The notes under the pieces: model-generated
What the model was told of the DNA's origin: nothing
What the model saw: the letters and a program-made list of their open reading frames with translations, nothing else
Databases searched by the model: none
Shown here: positions 9,301 to 19,508 of the stretch, piece after piece
Position numbering within the stretch: position 1 is the first letter of the stretch
Layout of the letters: the number at the start of each line of letters is the position of its first letter
Assembly (NCBI GenBank): GCA_029820295.1
Contig: JALGVA010000019.1
Coordinates: forward strand, 1 to 48,386
Source: Candidatus Zipacnadia bacterium
GTDB lineage: Bacteria > Armatimonadota > Zipacnadia > Zipacnadales > UBA5352
Reading direction: 5' to 3'
DNA length: 48,386 nt
Position numbers and translations under genes: made by a program

Positions 9301-10277
9301 AACATTTCCGAGTCCTCGACGCGGTAGTGGTCGAGGAAGCGGAAGGGTCCGCCGCTGAGCACGCTCAGCGTTGGCCCCGACTTGCGCGTGCGGCCGGTGG
9401 AGCGGCGGTGGCGGGTGAGGCGGTCCTCGAGGCCGCTGAAGAACGCATTGGGCTCGCCGGGCTCGCGACACAGCAGGTGCCGGGCCGAACCGCGCGCCGC
9501 CAGCATCGACGTGACCTGCGGCTGCAGGCGGTGGTAGTCAACGCTCGCGGGGCTCTCCAGCTTCAGCTCCTGGAAGAGGTCCTCGTCATCCATGGGGATG
9601 ATGCGGTTGACCCAGAACACGCGGTCGCCCTCGTGCGGGACGTGGGGGATGAAGGCGTGATCGCGCTCGGTGTAGCCGACGAAGAGCGCCAGCGTCCTGA
9701 AGGCCGCGCTGATCACCGGCCCGACGGAGTTGATGGTGGCGTCCACCTCGTCCTGGGTCAGCGGCAGGTACTCGTCCGTCATCGACCCCGCGCACTTCAC
9801 CACCACCACGCGCGTCGAGCCGCTGATGGCCAGCTCCAGCTCCTCGACCGGATCGACGCCGGCGACCAGCAGGTGGTAGTCGGTGTCGGCCTCCATGTGC
9901 TGGTTGTGCAGCGCACGCTGCAGGAGGTCGGTGGGGTCGGTGGTGAAGATCGCCGGGAAATAGCCCTCCGAGATCATGCGCCCCAGGCGCGTGTGCGCCT
10001 CGCTGGGGCGGCGCTCCTCCACCAGCGGCCGCAGCCGGCGGCAGCGCTCCAGGTGCGAGGGCACGCGCTCGGCCATCGCCTGCAGCGCCGCCGGACCCGG
10101 CTCGACCTCGGGCAGCTCGATGTCGCGTTCGGCCGCCCAGTCGATGGCCATCTGGCGCAGCAGGTCCTCGATGGTCAGCTCGTCGGGCGAGGTGCGCAGG
10201 GCGCTGCCCACAAACAGCACGTGCCGCCCCAGCTCGTTGCGCCGGCTCTTGACGTAGTCCGCGATCGCGGTGAGCAT
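6309..10277 (-). CDS. SIR2-like / nSTAND NTPase / winged helix / HEAT / PQQ beta-propeller protein (candidate conflict or signalling NTPase)
   Basis: This 1322-residue multidomain protein has no signal peptide or membrane segment. Residues 1-230 resemble SIR2-like domains (LFVGSAL at 21-27, GYFPAIFTTDPTDLL at 105-119, VVVVKCAGS at 157-165, LFVGYTERD at 198-206). Residues about 328-600 form a novel-STAND type NTPase: FYGREQETDEV entry motif, P-loop GALGRGKT (350-357), Walker B IVLLVDQFEE (Asp440) and the SIREDF sensor segment. A winged-helix region (about 611-672) follows, then HEAT-like and TPR-like helices (about 750-950), and an eight-repeat PQQ/BamB-type propeller (975-1322) with recurrent RW motifs and DGxxYAL strands. 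The layout effector-NTPase-winged helix-superhelix-propeller parallels Apaf-1 and bacterial Avs-type defence proteins. The SIR2 catalytic residues look degenerate (A163 at the His position, D114 at the Asn position), so the effector may bind rather than cleave NAD. It overlaps the lipoprotein gene by ATGA. Confidence 0.88.
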   Translation of the reverse strand: MLTAIADYVKSRRNELGRHVLFVGSALRTSPDELTIEDLLRQMAIDWAAERDIELPEVEPGPAALQAMAERVPSHLERCRRLRPLVEERRPSEAHTRLGRMISEGYFPAIFTTDPTDLLQRALHNQHMEADTDYHLLVAGVDPVEELELAISGSTRVVVVKCAGSMTDEYLPLTQDEVDATINSVGPVISAAFRTLALFVGYTERDHAFIPHVPHEGDRVFWVNRIIPMDDEDLFQELKLESPASVDYHRLQPQVTSMLAARGSARHLLCREPGEPNAFFSGLEDRLTRHRRSTGRTRKSGPTLSVLSGGPFRFLDHYRVEDSEMFYGREQETDEVIEMVRAHRLSVLFGALGRGKTSLLCAGVMARMLDEADEADDDHGTRWLPIYVRCGEDPLENTREALADAVRELDIEDFDDSGSLHEILSHAAERTGRQIVLLVDQFEEYFVKTGDRLQEDFARQLSEALEQSGEELRVLISIREDFLGRLYELREWFPEILHNVYRLRKMSPRQAKVAAIKPGSSFRLNIEEDLVDRVLEDLCHDGGCEPTELQIVMDRLYQQLTPGRHTMGASVYEQLDGADRILRDYLEHALHQLPPWERRLVRNILKQLVQSSELKAVRSVERLAADVGQSEETVERILARLEDLRLVRRVGKPERHQYEVVHEYVARKIDEWMTERQIEVKDVQDLLTRELGNYQKFGLLMQEGALRVIGAHRNELTIAPEEMALIVRSAVHRQIDVGYWLGRIEELENLLEPTIKDMLHDAEPHVRLSALRALGPHVSRAYIRELVELLDDADQNVRELAEDYLRGLDRELVHLLGRGSDEERHLAAYALGRIESRRALRPLAQALRDGDEEMRDEVAEALMEMDAASTTRILLRRLRESPDAPWAVAYALGRVAQDPRAVAEIEAARRNQPRSAQIAFALAMAHAQRREFDSAIRLLDEAESLATTHLGHEAVAEMREEVLTQQERAEQFEEWPTFHANAGRVGRSRQQVTPPLKVRWRFQARGPVVGGPAIAAGMVCVGSRDRYVYGLDSASGQLRWETQTGDRVESTPAISGGWVYVSSRDGKLYALSLHDGSKRWEYDTGAPSRSSPALAGGVVLSGNQDGRLVAVEAANGRVRWQVRVGDEISAAPMVVDDLVVVGSWDGHLYALSLEDGEQAWSVKAGEPVAAAASCADGVVYFGSDDSALVAVDAATGELRWRGELDGNIRTCPALSDELVIAGSMDGRAYAVRREDGALVWQHETEDEILASPAIAGDIVYVASKDGALYALNLEDGAEQWRYSTSYAIFSSPATAEQMVVLGMQYYDVVAFVGTEFKPGALT

Positions 10278-10357
10278 CAGGTCTCAGCCCCGTCGGCCGC
10301 CACGAGACGGCGCCGGCTCCGCGCCGGCGGCCCCGGATCGGTAGCCGCAAAGACATG

Positions 10358-10380
10358 CGGGGCGGCTGATGGCCGCCCCG
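10358..10380 (-). terminator. Terminator-like hairpin downstream of the tRNA
   Basis: A perfect 9-bp GC stem (10358-10366 with 10372-10380) closes a five-base loop. Read on the minus strand it is followed within a few bases by GTCTTT. It lies about 80 bases after the tRNA 3' end and 81 bases before the STAND gene start, so it could end the rpoD/tRNA transcript. The U-tract is weak, so the assignment is tentative. Confidence 0.4.
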
Positions 10381-10458
10381 GGCATCGTAGACCCAGGCTC
10401 GTGGTCGGGCGATTCATCTCAATCCGCCCCGTGGTGGCGACGCGTGGATGTCGAGCGG

Positions 10459-10534
10459 TGGTGGGCCCGGCTGGACTCGAACCAGCGACCAGTCGGTTAT
10501 GAGCCGACTGCTCTAACCTCTGAGCTACGGGCCC
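10459..10534 (-). tRNA. tRNA with CAU anticodon (Ile2 or elongator Met), CCA encoded
   Basis: The 76-nt cloverleaf is fully readable on the minus strand: acceptor GGGCCCG pairs with CGGGCCC, the D arm begins TAGCTCAG, the anticodon stem TCGGC/GCCGA-type helix carries loop CTCATAA, and the T arm contains GGTTCGAGTCC. Discriminator A is followed by an encoded CCA (10461-10459). The anticodon CAT is shared by Met and lysidine-modified Ile2 tRNAs. The D-loop AGAGGTTAGAGCAG and variable/T region GGTCGCTGGTTC resemble bacterial Ile2, so I slightly favour Ile2, but elongator Met is not excluded. Initiator Met is unlikely, as the first acceptor pair is matched. Confidence 0.93.
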
Positions 10535-10608
10535 GCTACGGGCGATTATAGCACCGCGCGCCGACGCCCGTCAATCTGCCCAAGCACCGACTGACGCCCC
10601 GCCTCTCG

Positions 10609-12690
<2,082 letters not shown>

Positions 12691-12780
12691 CCACTTCAGC
12701 TCCTTTCGGCCGACGATGCCTGCGCACCGTCGTACCATATGCGTCCACCCGCGCACGGGGCGTGGTGTCGCCCACGCAGG

Positions 12781-14880
12781 TCATTCGTCCTCGGAGAACG
12801 GATCTCCCTCTTCGTCCAAGGCCCACGGATCGTCCGGCTCCCGGGGCTCCGGGTCGGCCTCCCGCGCACCCTCCGCCACCTGCGTCGCACGCTCGGCGGC
12901 GTCTGTGGCAGGGCGCTCGCCGTCTTGCGTTCGCGCGCGGCCCGGCAGCGCCCCTCCGCCGCCGGGTTCGCCGACGAAGCCGCCGCTCCCACGCCCGTGT
13001 ATGCGGCGCCGGAAGTCCAGGTAGCGCTGCACCAACGGATCATCGTGCGCCAGCTCGCCGCTGTTGAGCCCCTCCTGGACCTTGCGCTCCAGGTCGGCCA
13101 GCTCATCGCCCGACAGTCCGGCGTCGGGCAGCGTCTCGGTCGCGCGTCGGCTCAGCGCCGGCCAGCCGGCGGCCACGCGGTGGCTGCGCAGCCGCAGGAT
13201 CGTCTCCTCGGTCTGCGCCAGCCGATCGGCCTCACTCTCGCGCTCGATACGCCGCACCTGGGCCACGGTCAGTTCCACGCCGCGCTGCCGCGCCCCTCCC
13301 TCCTCGGGCAGCGCGTCCACCAGGGCGCGCGCATCGAGCTTCCCGTCGCGGGCCTGCTGTTCCTTCATCGCCACCAGGATCGCCGCATCCGCCTCGCTGA
13401 GCATGTCCTCGGGCTCCAGCTCAGCCAGCACGCGCGCGGCGATCTGCTCGTCATCCAGCGCCTCCGCCAGCAGCTCGGTCTCGGCGCGCAGCAGCCCCTG
13501 GCCGCCACGGGTGAGCGTCTGCGAGATGAAGCTCGGGTCGCTGGCGAGGCGTCGGCGCTCGCGCCCGCCCTCGCGCAGTCGCCGGGTCAGCTCGAGCTTG
13601 AGCACCCGCTCCATCGACTCGGTGCGCCCGGGATTGCGACGGCCCCACAGGTCGGCGGCGCGGCTCACGAACTCGTCGCGCCGCGTCCAGTCATCGAGCT
13701 TGAGCAGGACATCCACCGCGGCCTGGGCCGCCCGCGCCTGCCCGTCGGCGCCCTGGTGGGCGTGCTCGTCAAAGATCAGCCGCAGTTCGTACTCGACGGG
13801 GGCGATGCGGTCCTCGAGCAGCTCCATGAAGGCCTCGGGCCCGTGCGTGCGCACGAAGTCATCGGGGTCCTCGCCCTCGGGCAGCGTGATCAGACTGACC
13901 GCCACCTCCGCGCCCTCGAAGACCTCGATGTTACGCAGGGCCGCCCGCTCGCCCGCCGCGTCGGCGTCGTAGACCAGCACGACCTCCTCGGCGTAGCGCC
14001 CCAGCAGGTCGAGCTGCTCTTTCGTGAGCGCGGTGCCCAGGCCGGCCACGACATTGCCGATGCCGGCCTGGTGCAGCGAGATCACGTCCGTGTAGCCCTC
14101 GACGATGATGGCGCGCCTCGTCCGGGCGATGGCCTGGCGCGCGATGTCCAGCGCGTAGAGCGCCCGGCGCTTGTGAAAGAGCGGCGTCTCCGGCGAATTC
14201 ATGTACTTGGCCGGATTCTCCGGGTCCATCGCGCGCCCGCCGAAGGCGATGGTGCGGCCGGTGACGTCGCTGATCGGGAACATAATGCGGTCGCGGAAGG
14301 TGTCGTAGCTGCCGCCACGCTCGCCGGGCTTGGCCAGCCCCGCCTCCTGCGCCACGGTCGCGTTGATGCCCTCCGCGGCCAGCGTGTTGAGCAGATCGTC
14401 CCACGAGTCGAGCGCGAAGCCGATCTCGAAGGTCTGAACCGCCCACTTGTTGAAGCCGCGCCGGCGCACGTAGTCGCGTGCCGCGGCCGCTCCCGGGTGC
14501 TCGTGCAGGTTGCGCACGAAGTGCTCGCAGGCGATGCTGTGGGCGCGCTCGAGCAGCTCGCGGCGCCGGCGGCGCCCGTCGGCCTGCGGATCGGTGTCGA
14601 GCTGCACCCCGGCGCGCCGGGCGAGCATGCGCAGCGCCTCAGCGAAGTCCACGCCCTCCTGGCGCATGATGAAGGCGTAGAGGTCCCCCCCCTCGCCGCA
14701 GCCGAAGCAGTGCCAGAAGCCGCGTTCGGGATCGACGCTGAACGAGGGGGCCGAGTCCTGATGGAACGGGCACAGGCCGGTGAAGCGCCGGCCTACGCGC
14801 CGCAGGCGCACGTACTGACCGATCACCTCAACCAGGTCGAGGCGCTCGCGAATCTCCTCCTTGGCGTCGGCGAAGTCCAT
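12781..14880 (-). CDS. dnaG: DNA primase
   Basis: This 699-residue primase synthesises RNA primers at the replication fork. The N-terminal zinc-binding domain has LCPFHQDSAPSF and FWHCFGCGEGGD (Cys37, His40, Cys58, Cys61). The catalytic core follows, with the TOPRIM segment AIIVEGYTDVISLHQ (near residue 257) and the acidic metal site VLVYDADAAGERA. The C-terminal third is helical and would contact the DnaB helicase. The final 60 residues form an acidic, low-complexity tail (EADPEPREPDDPWALDEEG). The start ATG at 14880 begins MDFADAKEEIRERLDLVEVI, typical of the family. The sigma factor gene follows 90 bases downstream, conserving the dnaG-rpoD order. Confidence 0.97.
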   Translation of the reverse strand: MDFADAKEEIRERLDLVEVIGQYVRLRRVGRRFTGLCPFHQDSAPSFSVDPERGFWHCFGCGEGGDLYAFIMRQEGVDFAEALRMLARRAGVQLDTDPQADGRRRRRELLERAHSIACEHFVRNLHEHPGAAAARDYVRRRGFNKWAVQTFEIGFALDSWDDLLNTLAAEGINATVAQEAGLAKPGERGGSYDTFRDRIMFPISDVTGRTIAFGGRAMDPENPAKYMNSPETPLFHKRRALYALDIARQAIARTRRAIIVEGYTDVISLHQAGIGNVVAGLGTALTKEQLDLLGRYAEEVVLVYDADAAGERAALRNIEVFEGAEVAVSLITLPEGEDPDDFVRTHGPEAFMELLEDRIAPVEYELRLIFDEHAHQGADGQARAAQAAVDVLLKLDDWTRRDEFVSRAADLWGRRNPGRTESMERVLKLELTRRLREGGRERRRLASDPSFISQTLTRGGQGLLRAETELLAEALDDEQIAARVLAELEPEDMLSEADAAILVAMKEQQARDGKLDARALVDALPEEGGARQRGVELTVAQVRRIERESEADRLAQTEETILRLRSHRVAAGWPALSRRATETLPDAGLSGDELADLERKVQEGLNSGELAHDDPLVQRYLDFRRRIHGRGSGGFVGEPGGGGALPGRARTQDGERPATDAAERATQVAEGAREADPEPREPDDPWALDEEGDPFSEDE

Positions 14881-14942
14881 GTCGATCCGAGCCGTCCAGT
14901 CGGCGGGGTCTCCGGTCTATGGGTTCGCGGTCGGCCCCCGCA

Positions 14943-14990
14943 CCCCTCCCTGAGGGGCGACGAAGAGCGGCGCCCAACCTGGGGCGCCGC
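14943..14990 (-). other. Structured leader upstream of dnaG (paired hairpins) in the dnaG/nucleotidase intergenic region
   Basis: The 317-base gap between divergent dnaG and the nucleotidase gene has no convincing gene. It holds a perfect 9-bp hairpin (14967-14975 with 14982-14990, loop 14976-14981) and a smaller CCCCT/AGGGG hairpin just before it. Both would lie in the dnaG mRNA leader, where they could act as an attenuator. I see no clear promoter hexamers here for either direction. Confidence 0.4.
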
Positions 14991-15197
14991 CCTGGTGCTC
15001 CCGCGCATGCTGTCGCTGCCTCATTCGCCACGCGCGGGGCGATTCCTCCGTGCGACACCGGTGAAGACAGTGTTCCCGTGATCGGCCGCGGTGACACCTG
15101 GCCGTGGCGCCCGAGTGTGGCAGGAGATTCACCGCGCCCGCGGAAGTCTCCCAGAGCATTGACCAGCTTCCGCAGATCGCCGACAAGGAGGCCCATC

Positions 15198-16703
15198 ATG
15201 CGGGTTCTCACGCCCAGGCACGCCGAGCGAGCACGACTGCCGCTGGTCCTGCTTCTGACCCTCGCCCTGACCGCAACGTTCGTCTACGCCGAGCGTATCA
15301 CCATCCTGCACTTCAACGACTACCACGGGAATGCTCTCGTCCCCGAGGATGAGGGTGACCTCGGCGGCCTGGCCCGCATCGCCGCCACCATCGACCGCAT
15401 CCGCGCGGCGAATGCAGCCGACGGCACCACCACCCTCGTGCTCATCGCTGGCGACATGCTGCAGGGCACGCCGCTGGCGACCGTCTTCCGCGGCGAGGTG
15501 GACTTCGTGGCCCTCAACGCCATCGGCATCGACGCGCTGGCCCTGGGCAACCACGAGTTCGACTTCGGCATGCCCAACCTGCACCGGCTGATCGACATGG
15601 CCGAGTTCCCCGTGCTGTCGGCCAACATCCGCCATCGCGTTGATGGCACCGCCGCCTTCCCGGGGACGCTGCGCATCCCCGTCGGCGACGAGGAGGTCGT
15701 CATCGTCGCCCTCACCACGCCCGAGACCAGCATCACCACCAAGCCCTCGAATGTCGCCAACCTGACCTTCGAGGACCCGGTCGAGGTCGCCACGACCCTG
15801 GGCCGGCGCATCACTCACTCGCGCGATCGCCTGATGGTCGCGCTCACGCACCTGGGCTACGAGCAGGACCTGGCGCTGGCCGAGGCCGTGCCCGACATCG
15901 ACGTGGTGGTCGGCGGGCACAGTCATACGCGGCTGGATGAAGCCAGGCGCGCGGGCAACGCCATCGTGGTGCAGGCGGGCTCCAAGGGGCAGTGGGTCGG
16001 CCGGCTCGACCTGGACGTCGAGGACGGGCAGGTGCGCAGCTACGAATATCGGCTGATCCCGATGGACGCGAGTGCGCCCGAGGACCCGCAAGTCGCGGCC
16101 ATCGTGGCGGGATACGCCGCGCAGCTCGATGAGGCCATGAAGAAGATCGTCGGGCACACGAGCGTGTTCCTGGATGGCGAACGCGAGCACGTGCGCGCCA
16201 TGGAGACCAACCTGGGCAATGCCATCACCGACGCCATGCGCCTCGTCTCGGGAGCGCCCATCGCCCTGCACAATGGCGGCGGCATCCGCGCCTCCATCGA
16301 CGCCGGCGACATCACCCTCGCCGACATCCTGCAGGTGCTGCCCTTCGGCAACGAGGTCGCCACCGTCGAGCTGACCGGCGCGCAACTGCGCGAGATCCTC
16401 CAGCGCAGCATCTCCGAACCGCGCCCGCACGGTGGCTTCCTGCAGGTCTCGGGCATCAAGCTCGTGGCCGAGGGCGACCAACTGGTCGAGGTGACGGTCG
16501 ATGGCGCGCCGCTCGATGACGCGCGGACCTACCTGGTGACCACCAACGCCTTCCTCATGGAGGGCGGCGACGGCTACGAGACCTTCACCCGCGGCTCGGG
16601 TCAGTACTACGTGGGAACAAAGCTCGACACCGCGTTCGTCCAGTACCTGACGGAGATGGGCACCATCGCGCCCGAGGTGGAAGGGAGAATTATCTTCAGA
16701 TGA
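15198..16703 (+). CDS. Secreted 5'-nucleotidase / UshA-family metallophosphoesterase
   Basis: The 501-residue exported enzyme hydrolyses nucleotides or related phosphoesters outside the cytoplasm to recover phosphate and nucleosides. A signal peptide covers about residues 1-31 (basic start, then LPLVLLLTLALTATFVYA). The N-terminal two-metal phosphoesterase domain shows ITILHFNDYHGN (Asp41, His43), GDMLQGTP, LGNHEFDFG and VVGGHSHTRLD. The C-terminal 5'-nucleotidase domain shows NLGNAITDAMR, LHNGGGIRASI and LPFGNEVATVELTG. The start is the ATG at 15198 preceded by AAGGAGG at a good distance; an open frame extends further upstream but lacks these signals. Its stop overlaps the start of the next gene as ATGA, so the two exported proteins are co-translated. 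Exact substrate (nucleotide, UDP-sugar or 2',3'-cyclic nucleotide) cannot be decided. Confidence 0.92.
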   Translation: MRVLTPRHAERARLPLVLLLTLALTATFVYAERITILHFNDYHGNALVPEDEGDLGGLARIAATIDRIRAANAADGTTTLVLIAGDMLQGTPLATVFRGEVDFVALNAIGIDALALGNHEFDFGMPNLHRLIDMAEFPVLSANIRHRVDGTAAFPGTLRIPVGDEEVVIVALTTPETSITTKPSNVANLTFEDPVEVATTLGRRITHSRDRLMVALTHLGYEQDLALAEAVPDIDVVVGGHSHTRLDEARRAGNAIVVQAGSKGQWVGRLDLDVEDGQVRSYEYRLIPMDASAPEDPQVAAIVAGYAAQLDEAMKKIVGHTSVFLDGEREHVRAMETNLGNAITDAMRLVSGAPIALHNGGGIRASIDAGDITLADILQVLPFGNEVATVELTGAQLREILQRSISEPRPHGGFLQVSGIKLVAEGDQLVEVTVDGAPLDDARTYLVTTNAFLMEGGDGYETFTRGSGQYYVGTKLDTAFVQYLTEMGTIAPEVEGRIIFR

Positions 16704-18544
16704 CTCTAACACGAGTGCTGGTCGCAGTGGCGTTGGTGGCCGCGCCGGTCGTGTCCGCGTGCGCGCAGGGCAACCTGCCGCAGCCGGTGCAGGCGGCGAT
16801 CGCTGACCTGGCGAAGCGCCTGGACGTGGCAGCCGAGCAGATCACCGTCGAGAATATGGAGCGCGTGACCTGGCCGAACACCTCACTGGGCAACCCGCAG
16901 CCGGGCATGATGTACCCGCAGGTGCTCACCCAGGGCTATCGTGTGATCCTGCGGCATGAGGACGAGTCGTACGAATACCACACCGACATGGGCACGACCG
17001 TGACGCTGCTCGAGCCGGATGGCGCCGACGTAGCGCCCGCCCCCGTGGCCGAGCCCGGGTCTGAGCTTGACGAGACCGAGACGCGCCTGTGGATGATCGC
17101 GACCGCGAAGCAGCACCTGGCGTGGCGCATGGGCACAGGCGTGGCCGACGTCTTCCTCGCCAGCCTCGAGAACGCGCTCTGGCCCGACGCCTCGCTGGGT
17201 ATGCCGCAGCCCGGTGAGACCTATGCGCAGGTCGAGACGCCCGGCTACCGGATGCTGCTGGAGACCGCGCAGGGCCTGACCGCGTACCACAGCGACCTGA
17301 GCGGCACGGTGGTGAGCGAAATCGGCCCGGTGACGGGCGCCATGGCCGCGATGCCGCCGGGCGGGGGGCGCGCTGATCCGGCGGCGGCCGCCATCGCGGA
17401 CCTGGCCGACCGCCTGGGCGTCTCCGCCGACGCGATCACGGTCGTGAACGTCGAGGAGATCGACTGGCCTGACAGCGCGCTCGGCCTGCCTGAGCCGGGG
17501 ATGATGTACCCGCAGGCCATCGTGCCCGGCTACCTGATCGTCCTCGGCGCGCAGGGGCGCGAGTTCGAGTACCACGCCGCTCGCCAGGGCCGGGGCAGGT
17601 TCGCGGGCGTGCGCTACCCCGAGGACGCGGGCGTGGCGGTCCTGCACCTGGCCGGCACCGAGCCCGCCGACGGCAACAACTTCTTCCACCTGGTGCGCAG
17701 CGCGCCCGATGGCGCTGACACCGAGACGGTCTGCGAGTTCGTCTCCGACTTCGCCACCACGCCCGACGGCCTCGACATCGCCGTCGTCCGACGCACCTCG
17801 CGCTCCACGCACGAGTTGGCCTACGTGAACGATGACGGCACCACCGAAACGCTGGCCACCGCCTTCGACTTCGGGCAGATGGCCTGGGACTCAGCCGGCG
17901 CGCGCCTCGCCTTCTGGTCGCGTGCGACGGTGGGGACCAATGAGGTGCGCCTGAGTGTGCTCGTGCGACCGTCCACCGAGCCGAGCGAGATTGCGCTGCC
18001 GGACCGGCCGGCGGGTTCGTTCAATCCCGGGAATCTGGTCTGGACCAACGACGGCCTCGCGATCACCATCCTGGCCGAGGGGGGCGTGCAGAGCTTCTTC
18101 TGGGACGGCGAGGCCGTGCGGCCGATGGGGCCCTGGTACGTGATGGCGTGGATCCCGCGCACGAGCTGCGTCGTCGCGCGCGCTCTCTCGGGGGACGTGG
18201 TCACGCTGATGCCGGGGCGTGATGAGCCGCAGACGACCCTGGGCGGTGCGGAGATCACCTCCGTGGCCGCGCCCGCGGAGGGCGGGCAGGTGATCGCGAC
18301 CGCCGGTGCGGGCGATGGCCTGCGGCTGTTGCGCGTGACCTGGGACGGGTCGAGCACCCAGCTTGCGACCATGAGCGGCGCGGTCGAGGCCAGGGTGCGC
18401 GTCGCGCCCGTGGGGAACGTTGCGACCGTCAGCTACCAGATCGGCGACGGGGGCGTGAGCGACGTGCTGGGGCTGGCGGAGCGCAGTGCTGAGCTGCTGA
18501 CCACGATCCACGAGCCGGGCCCGGCAGTGCCGGTGGCGCACTGA
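16700..18544 (+). CDS. Exported protein with three N-terminal repeats and a C-terminal propeller-like region
   Basis: The protein has 614 residues with a signal peptide (MTLTRVLVAVALVAAPVVSA, then a Cys-Ala-Gln site that may be a lipobox). Three copies of a domain of about 85-95 residues follow (roughly 30-115, 125-210, 225-300). Each contains IADLAxRLxV-like helices, then xVExxxWPDxSLGxPQPG, then MYPQxxxPGYRxxL and a final EYHxD strand. I have seen this WPD-LG-PQPG-PGYR signature in Chloroflexi-type exported proteins but recall no function. Residues about 310-610 are beta-rich with WD40/TolB-like spacing (QMAWDSAGARLAFWSR). Coupled by ATGA to the nucleotidase gene, it may be a cell-surface partner. 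The gene is convergent with rsmI. Confidence 0.82.
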   Translation: MTLTRVLVAVALVAAPVVSACAQGNLPQPVQAAIADLAKRLDVAAEQITVENMERVTWPNTSLGNPQPGMMYPQVLTQGYRVILRHEDESYEYHTDMGTTVTLLEPDGADVAPAPVAEPGSELDETETRLWMIATAKQHLAWRMGTGVADVFLASLENALWPDASLGMPQPGETYAQVETPGYRMLLETAQGLTAYHSDLSGTVVSEIGPVTGAMAAMPPGGGRADPAAAAIADLADRLGVSADAITVVNVEEIDWPDSALGLPEPGMMYPQAIVPGYLIVLGAQGREFEYHAARQGRGRFAGVRYPEDAGVAVLHLAGTEPADGNNFFHLVRSAPDGADTETVCEFVSDFATTPDGLDIAVVRRTSRSTHELAYVNDDGTTETLATAFDFGQMAWDSAGARLAFWSRATVGTNEVRLSVLVRPSTEPSEIALPDRPAGSFNPGNLVWTNDGLAITILAEGGVQSFFWDGEAVRPMGPWYVMAWIPRTSCVVARALSGDVVTLMPGRDEPQTTLGGAEITSVAAPAEGGQVIATAGAGDGLRLLRVTWDGSSTQLATMSGAVEARVRVAPVGNVATVSYQIGDGGVSDVLGLAERSAELLTTIHEPGPAVPVAH

Positions 18545-18607
18545 GCGGGCAGGTCAAATCGCGTCGCGTGCCGCCGCGCAGATCGGGCTCCCAGCCCGCC
18601 TCGGGGC

Positions 18608-19474
18608 TCAGGGCGCGTCGCGCAGCGCCAGCACCAGCGCGTACATCTCGTTCCGTCCGCGGCCGGTCAGCTCCGAGAGCAGGCCGGCCGCGTCCCTTGT
18701 ACCGATGCCCAGCTCGAGCATCCGTGTCGCCGCCGCGCGGATGGTGGCGTCATCGGCTGACGAAGGCGCCTCCATGCCTTCGCCGGGTGGCAGTACGATG
18801 GTGATCTCGCCGCGCGGCTCGTCGCCGGCGAAGCGCGCGATGGCCTCGGCGACTGTCCCGCGCAGGACCTCTTCGTGCAGCTTGGTCAGCTCCCGGCAGA
18901 TCACCAGCGGCCGGTCATCGCCGGCGACCGCGCGCAGGTCATCGAGGCACTCGCGCAGGCGATGGGGGGTCTCGAAGAACACACCGGTGAGCGGCGAGGC
19001 GACGAGCGCCTGCAGGAACTCGCGGCGCTCGTCGGTGCGGCGCGGGGCGTAGCCGGCGAACTCGAAGCGGTCGGCGCCAAAGCCGCAGACGCTCAGGGCC
19101 GCCGTGATGGCGCACGGGCCGGGAATGGGGGAGATGGTGACGCCGGCCGCCGCCGCCTCGGCGACCAGCAGCGCGCCCGGATCCGCCAGCACCGGCGTGC
19201 CTGCGTCGGAGACCAACGCCATGGTCGCGCCCTCGGCCAGCCGCGCCACCAGGCGCGCGCGCTTGCCCGGGTGGGTGTCGCCGTGGAAGCTCTCGACCTG
19301 AACGGATATGCCCAGCGCGCTGAGCAGCGTGCGCACGCGCCGGGTATCCTCGGCCAGGACCAGCCCGACCTCGCCCAGCACACGGCGGGCGCGGTCGGTG
19401 ATGTCCTCGAGGTTGCCGATGGGGGTGGCGACCACGTAGAGGGTGCCGGACCGGCGACCGCCGTCTGCGCTCAT
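18608..19474 (-). CDS. rsmI: 16S rRNA (cytidine-1402 2'-O)-methyltransferase
   Basis: The 288-residue SAM-dependent tetrapyrrole-methylase-fold enzyme 2'-O-methylates C1402 in the 16S rRNA decoding centre. Diagnostic motifs are TLYVVATPIGNLEDI at the N-terminus, LVLAEDTRRVRTLL, ESFHGDTH (family SFHEHN position), MALVSDAGTPVLADPG, ISPIPGPCAITAAL, and VFFETPHRLRECLDDL. The start is the ATG at 19474; the frame extends upstream with arginine-rich non-family sequence, so it was trimmed. It is the last gene of the thiC-led unit, 34 bases after nadE, and meets the exported-repeat gene tail to tail. Confidence 0.95.
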   Translation of the reverse strand: MSADGGRRSGTLYVVATPIGNLEDITDRARRVLGEVGLVLAEDTRRVRTLLSALGISVQVESFHGDTHPGKRARLVARLAEGATMALVSDAGTPVLADPGALLVAEAAAAGVTISPIPGPCAITAALSVCGFGADRFEFAGYAPRRTDERREFLQALVASPLTGVFFETPHRLRECLDDLRAVAGDDRPLVICRELTKLHEEVLRGTVAEAIARFAGDEPRGEITIVLPPGEGMEAPSSADDATIRAAATRMLELGIGTRDAAGLLSELTGRGRNEMYALVLALRDAP

Positions 19475-19508
19475 GCCGGGTCTCCCTGCGCGGAGTGTGC
19501 GATCGCAC

